Positions 63,285-64,000 of a stretch of DNA of 64,000 nt are shown here, in pieces. The stretch is from assembly GCF_034479515.1 (NCBI RefSeq), contig NZ_CP140152.1, positions 1,426,001 through 1,490,000 on the forward strand, read 5' to 3'. Origin of the DNA: Duganella zoogloeoides. Lineage in GTDB: Bacteria; Pseudomonadota; Gammaproteobacteria; Burkholderiales; Burkholderiaceae_D. Every line of letters starts with the position of its first letter. The stretch's first letter is position 1. Below the pieces are notes generated by a model that was not told the origin of the DNA, ran no database searches, and worked only from the letters and a program-made list of their open reading frames with translations. A program made the position numbers and the translations under genes.

Positions 63285-64000
63285 TTATAAAACGGCCTGC
63301 GCGGCAAACCACGGCTGCAGGCGGGCGATGGCGTCCACGATCTGCGGCGTGGACACGGCAAAACTCATGCGGAAAAAATGGCGGCCGTCCACCGGGTCGA
63401 AATCGATGCCGGGGGCGGTGGCCACGCCGGTGTCGTTCAACAGGCGCTGGCAAAAATCCAGGCTGTCGTCGGTCAGGTGGGCGATGCTGGCATAAATATA
63501 GAACGCACCGTCGGGCGGAGCGATGGCGCGCAGGCCCAGGTCGGGCAATGCCGCCAGCAGCAGGCGGCGGTTTTCCGCGTATACGTGCAGGTGGCTGTCG
63601 AGTTCGGCCAGGTCGTCGAAGGCGGCCAGCGCCGCGTGCTGGCTCAGCGATGGCGCGGTAAGAAACAGGTTGCCGCAATACGCCTGGGCGCGGGCGATAT
63701 GGTCCTCGGGCACCAGCAGCCAGCCCAGGCGCCAGCCAGCCATGCTGAAGTACTTGGAAAAACTGCTCACCACCAGCGCCTCGGGCGCGTAGGCCAGGAT
63801 GGTTTGCGCCGGTTCCACGTAGCTCAGGCCGTGGTAGATCTCGTCCGAGATGATGCGGATGCCACGCTCGCGGCACACTTCGGCAATCGCCGCCAGTTCT
63901 TCGGCCGCAATGATGGTGCCGGTGGGGTTGGCCGGGCTGGCGATGATGACGGCGTGTGGCGCCGGTTCGATGGCGGCCAGGGCCGCAGCGGTAAGCTGGT
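63285..64000 (-). CDS. Class I/II PLP-dependent aminotransferase, 5'-truncated
   Basis: The C-terminal two thirds of an aspartate-aminotransferase-fold enzyme; the frame runs off the window edge at 64000. The segment ASPANPTGT that begins the visible part is the cofactor/substrate loop. DEIYHGLSY follows with the PLP aspartate and tyrosine. The catalytic lysine is in SFSKYFSMAGWRLGWL, with the family arginine near the end in HFFRMSFAVS. The amino donor is not decided by sequence. It is the same direction as the preceding secreted protein gene but 38 bp away from it. Confidence 0.9.
   Translation of the reverse strand, partial: QLTAAALAAIEPAPHAVIIASPANPTGTIIAAEELAAIAEVCRERGIRIISDEIYHGLSYVEPAQTILAYAPEALVVSSFSKYFSMAGWRLGWLLVPEDHIARAQAYCGNLFLTAPSLSQHAALAAFDDLAELDSHLHVYAENRRLLLAALPDLGLRAIAPPDGAFYIYASIAHLTDDSLDFCQRLLNDTGVATAPGIDFDPVDGRHFFRMSFAVSTPQIVDAIARLQPWFAAQAVL

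Overview
The window looks like a chromosomal segment of a high-GC betaproteobacterium, most likely family Oxalobacteraceae (Massilia/Duganella-like). This is an inference from gene content and order: ubiD, then the SRP RNA gene, then dnaX, ybaB and recR; an aryl-polyene type cluster; a PEP-CTERM protein; many c-di-GMP proteins; and several TonB receptors. No 16S rRNA gene or species marker is present.

Layout. 1-4180: the 3' end of an aryl-polyene/fatty-acid-type cluster (ketosynthase, dehydratase, ketoreductase, ketosynthase, a small secreted protein, phosphopantetheinyl transferase). 4185-6903: polysaccharide deacetylase, methyltransferase and a membrane-anchored lytic transglycosylase with a long leader. 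7411-14657: housekeeping block of ubiD, 4.5S RNA, dnaX, ybaB, recR and a CoA-transferase. 14609-21315: a 2OG-oxygenase-like protein behind an 11-bp tandem repeat, then a two-gene phosphorelay of a hybrid kinase and a REC-PAS-GGDEF-EAL protein. 21484-26605: glycosyltransferase, PEP-CTERM protein with a sigma-54-type promoter, acyltransferase, nitroreductase and ThiF-type enzyme. 26824-34776: ybdD-cstA with a divergent Cache-kinase/NarL-type regulator pair, then EAL/HDOD and PAS-GGDEF-EAL proteins. 34853-37201: siderophore receptor with a Fur-box-like site and tRNA-Ser(UGA).

37238-50346 is an accessory region. It holds a truncated and an intact IS256-family element. The intact one lies inside the remains of a type VI secretion effector gene (BPSL0067-like amidase) whose STY0301-like immunity gene survives. 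A TetR/oxidoreductase pair with a clear operator-promoter and a methyltransferase follow. Next is a translationally coupled PAAR / cell-wall hydrolase / immunity cassette of AT-richer DNA. Last is a compact four-gene operon (DUF2278 plus lamin-tail protein, phospholipase-D-like protein, 69-residue protein, TPR protein with a degenerate P-loop). This operon is the best candidate in the window for an undescribed system.

50546-64000: a catabolic module (MFS transporter, 2-hydroxyacid dehydrogenase, LysR regulator, porin), a beta-propeller phytase with a TonB receptor, a membrane protein with a broken GGDEF motif coupled to an AraC regulator, a secreted protein of unknown function, and a partial aminotransferase. 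Gene starts were chosen from visible Shine-Dalgarno sequences, overlaps and signal peptides. Family names come from recognition of motifs, not from database searches.
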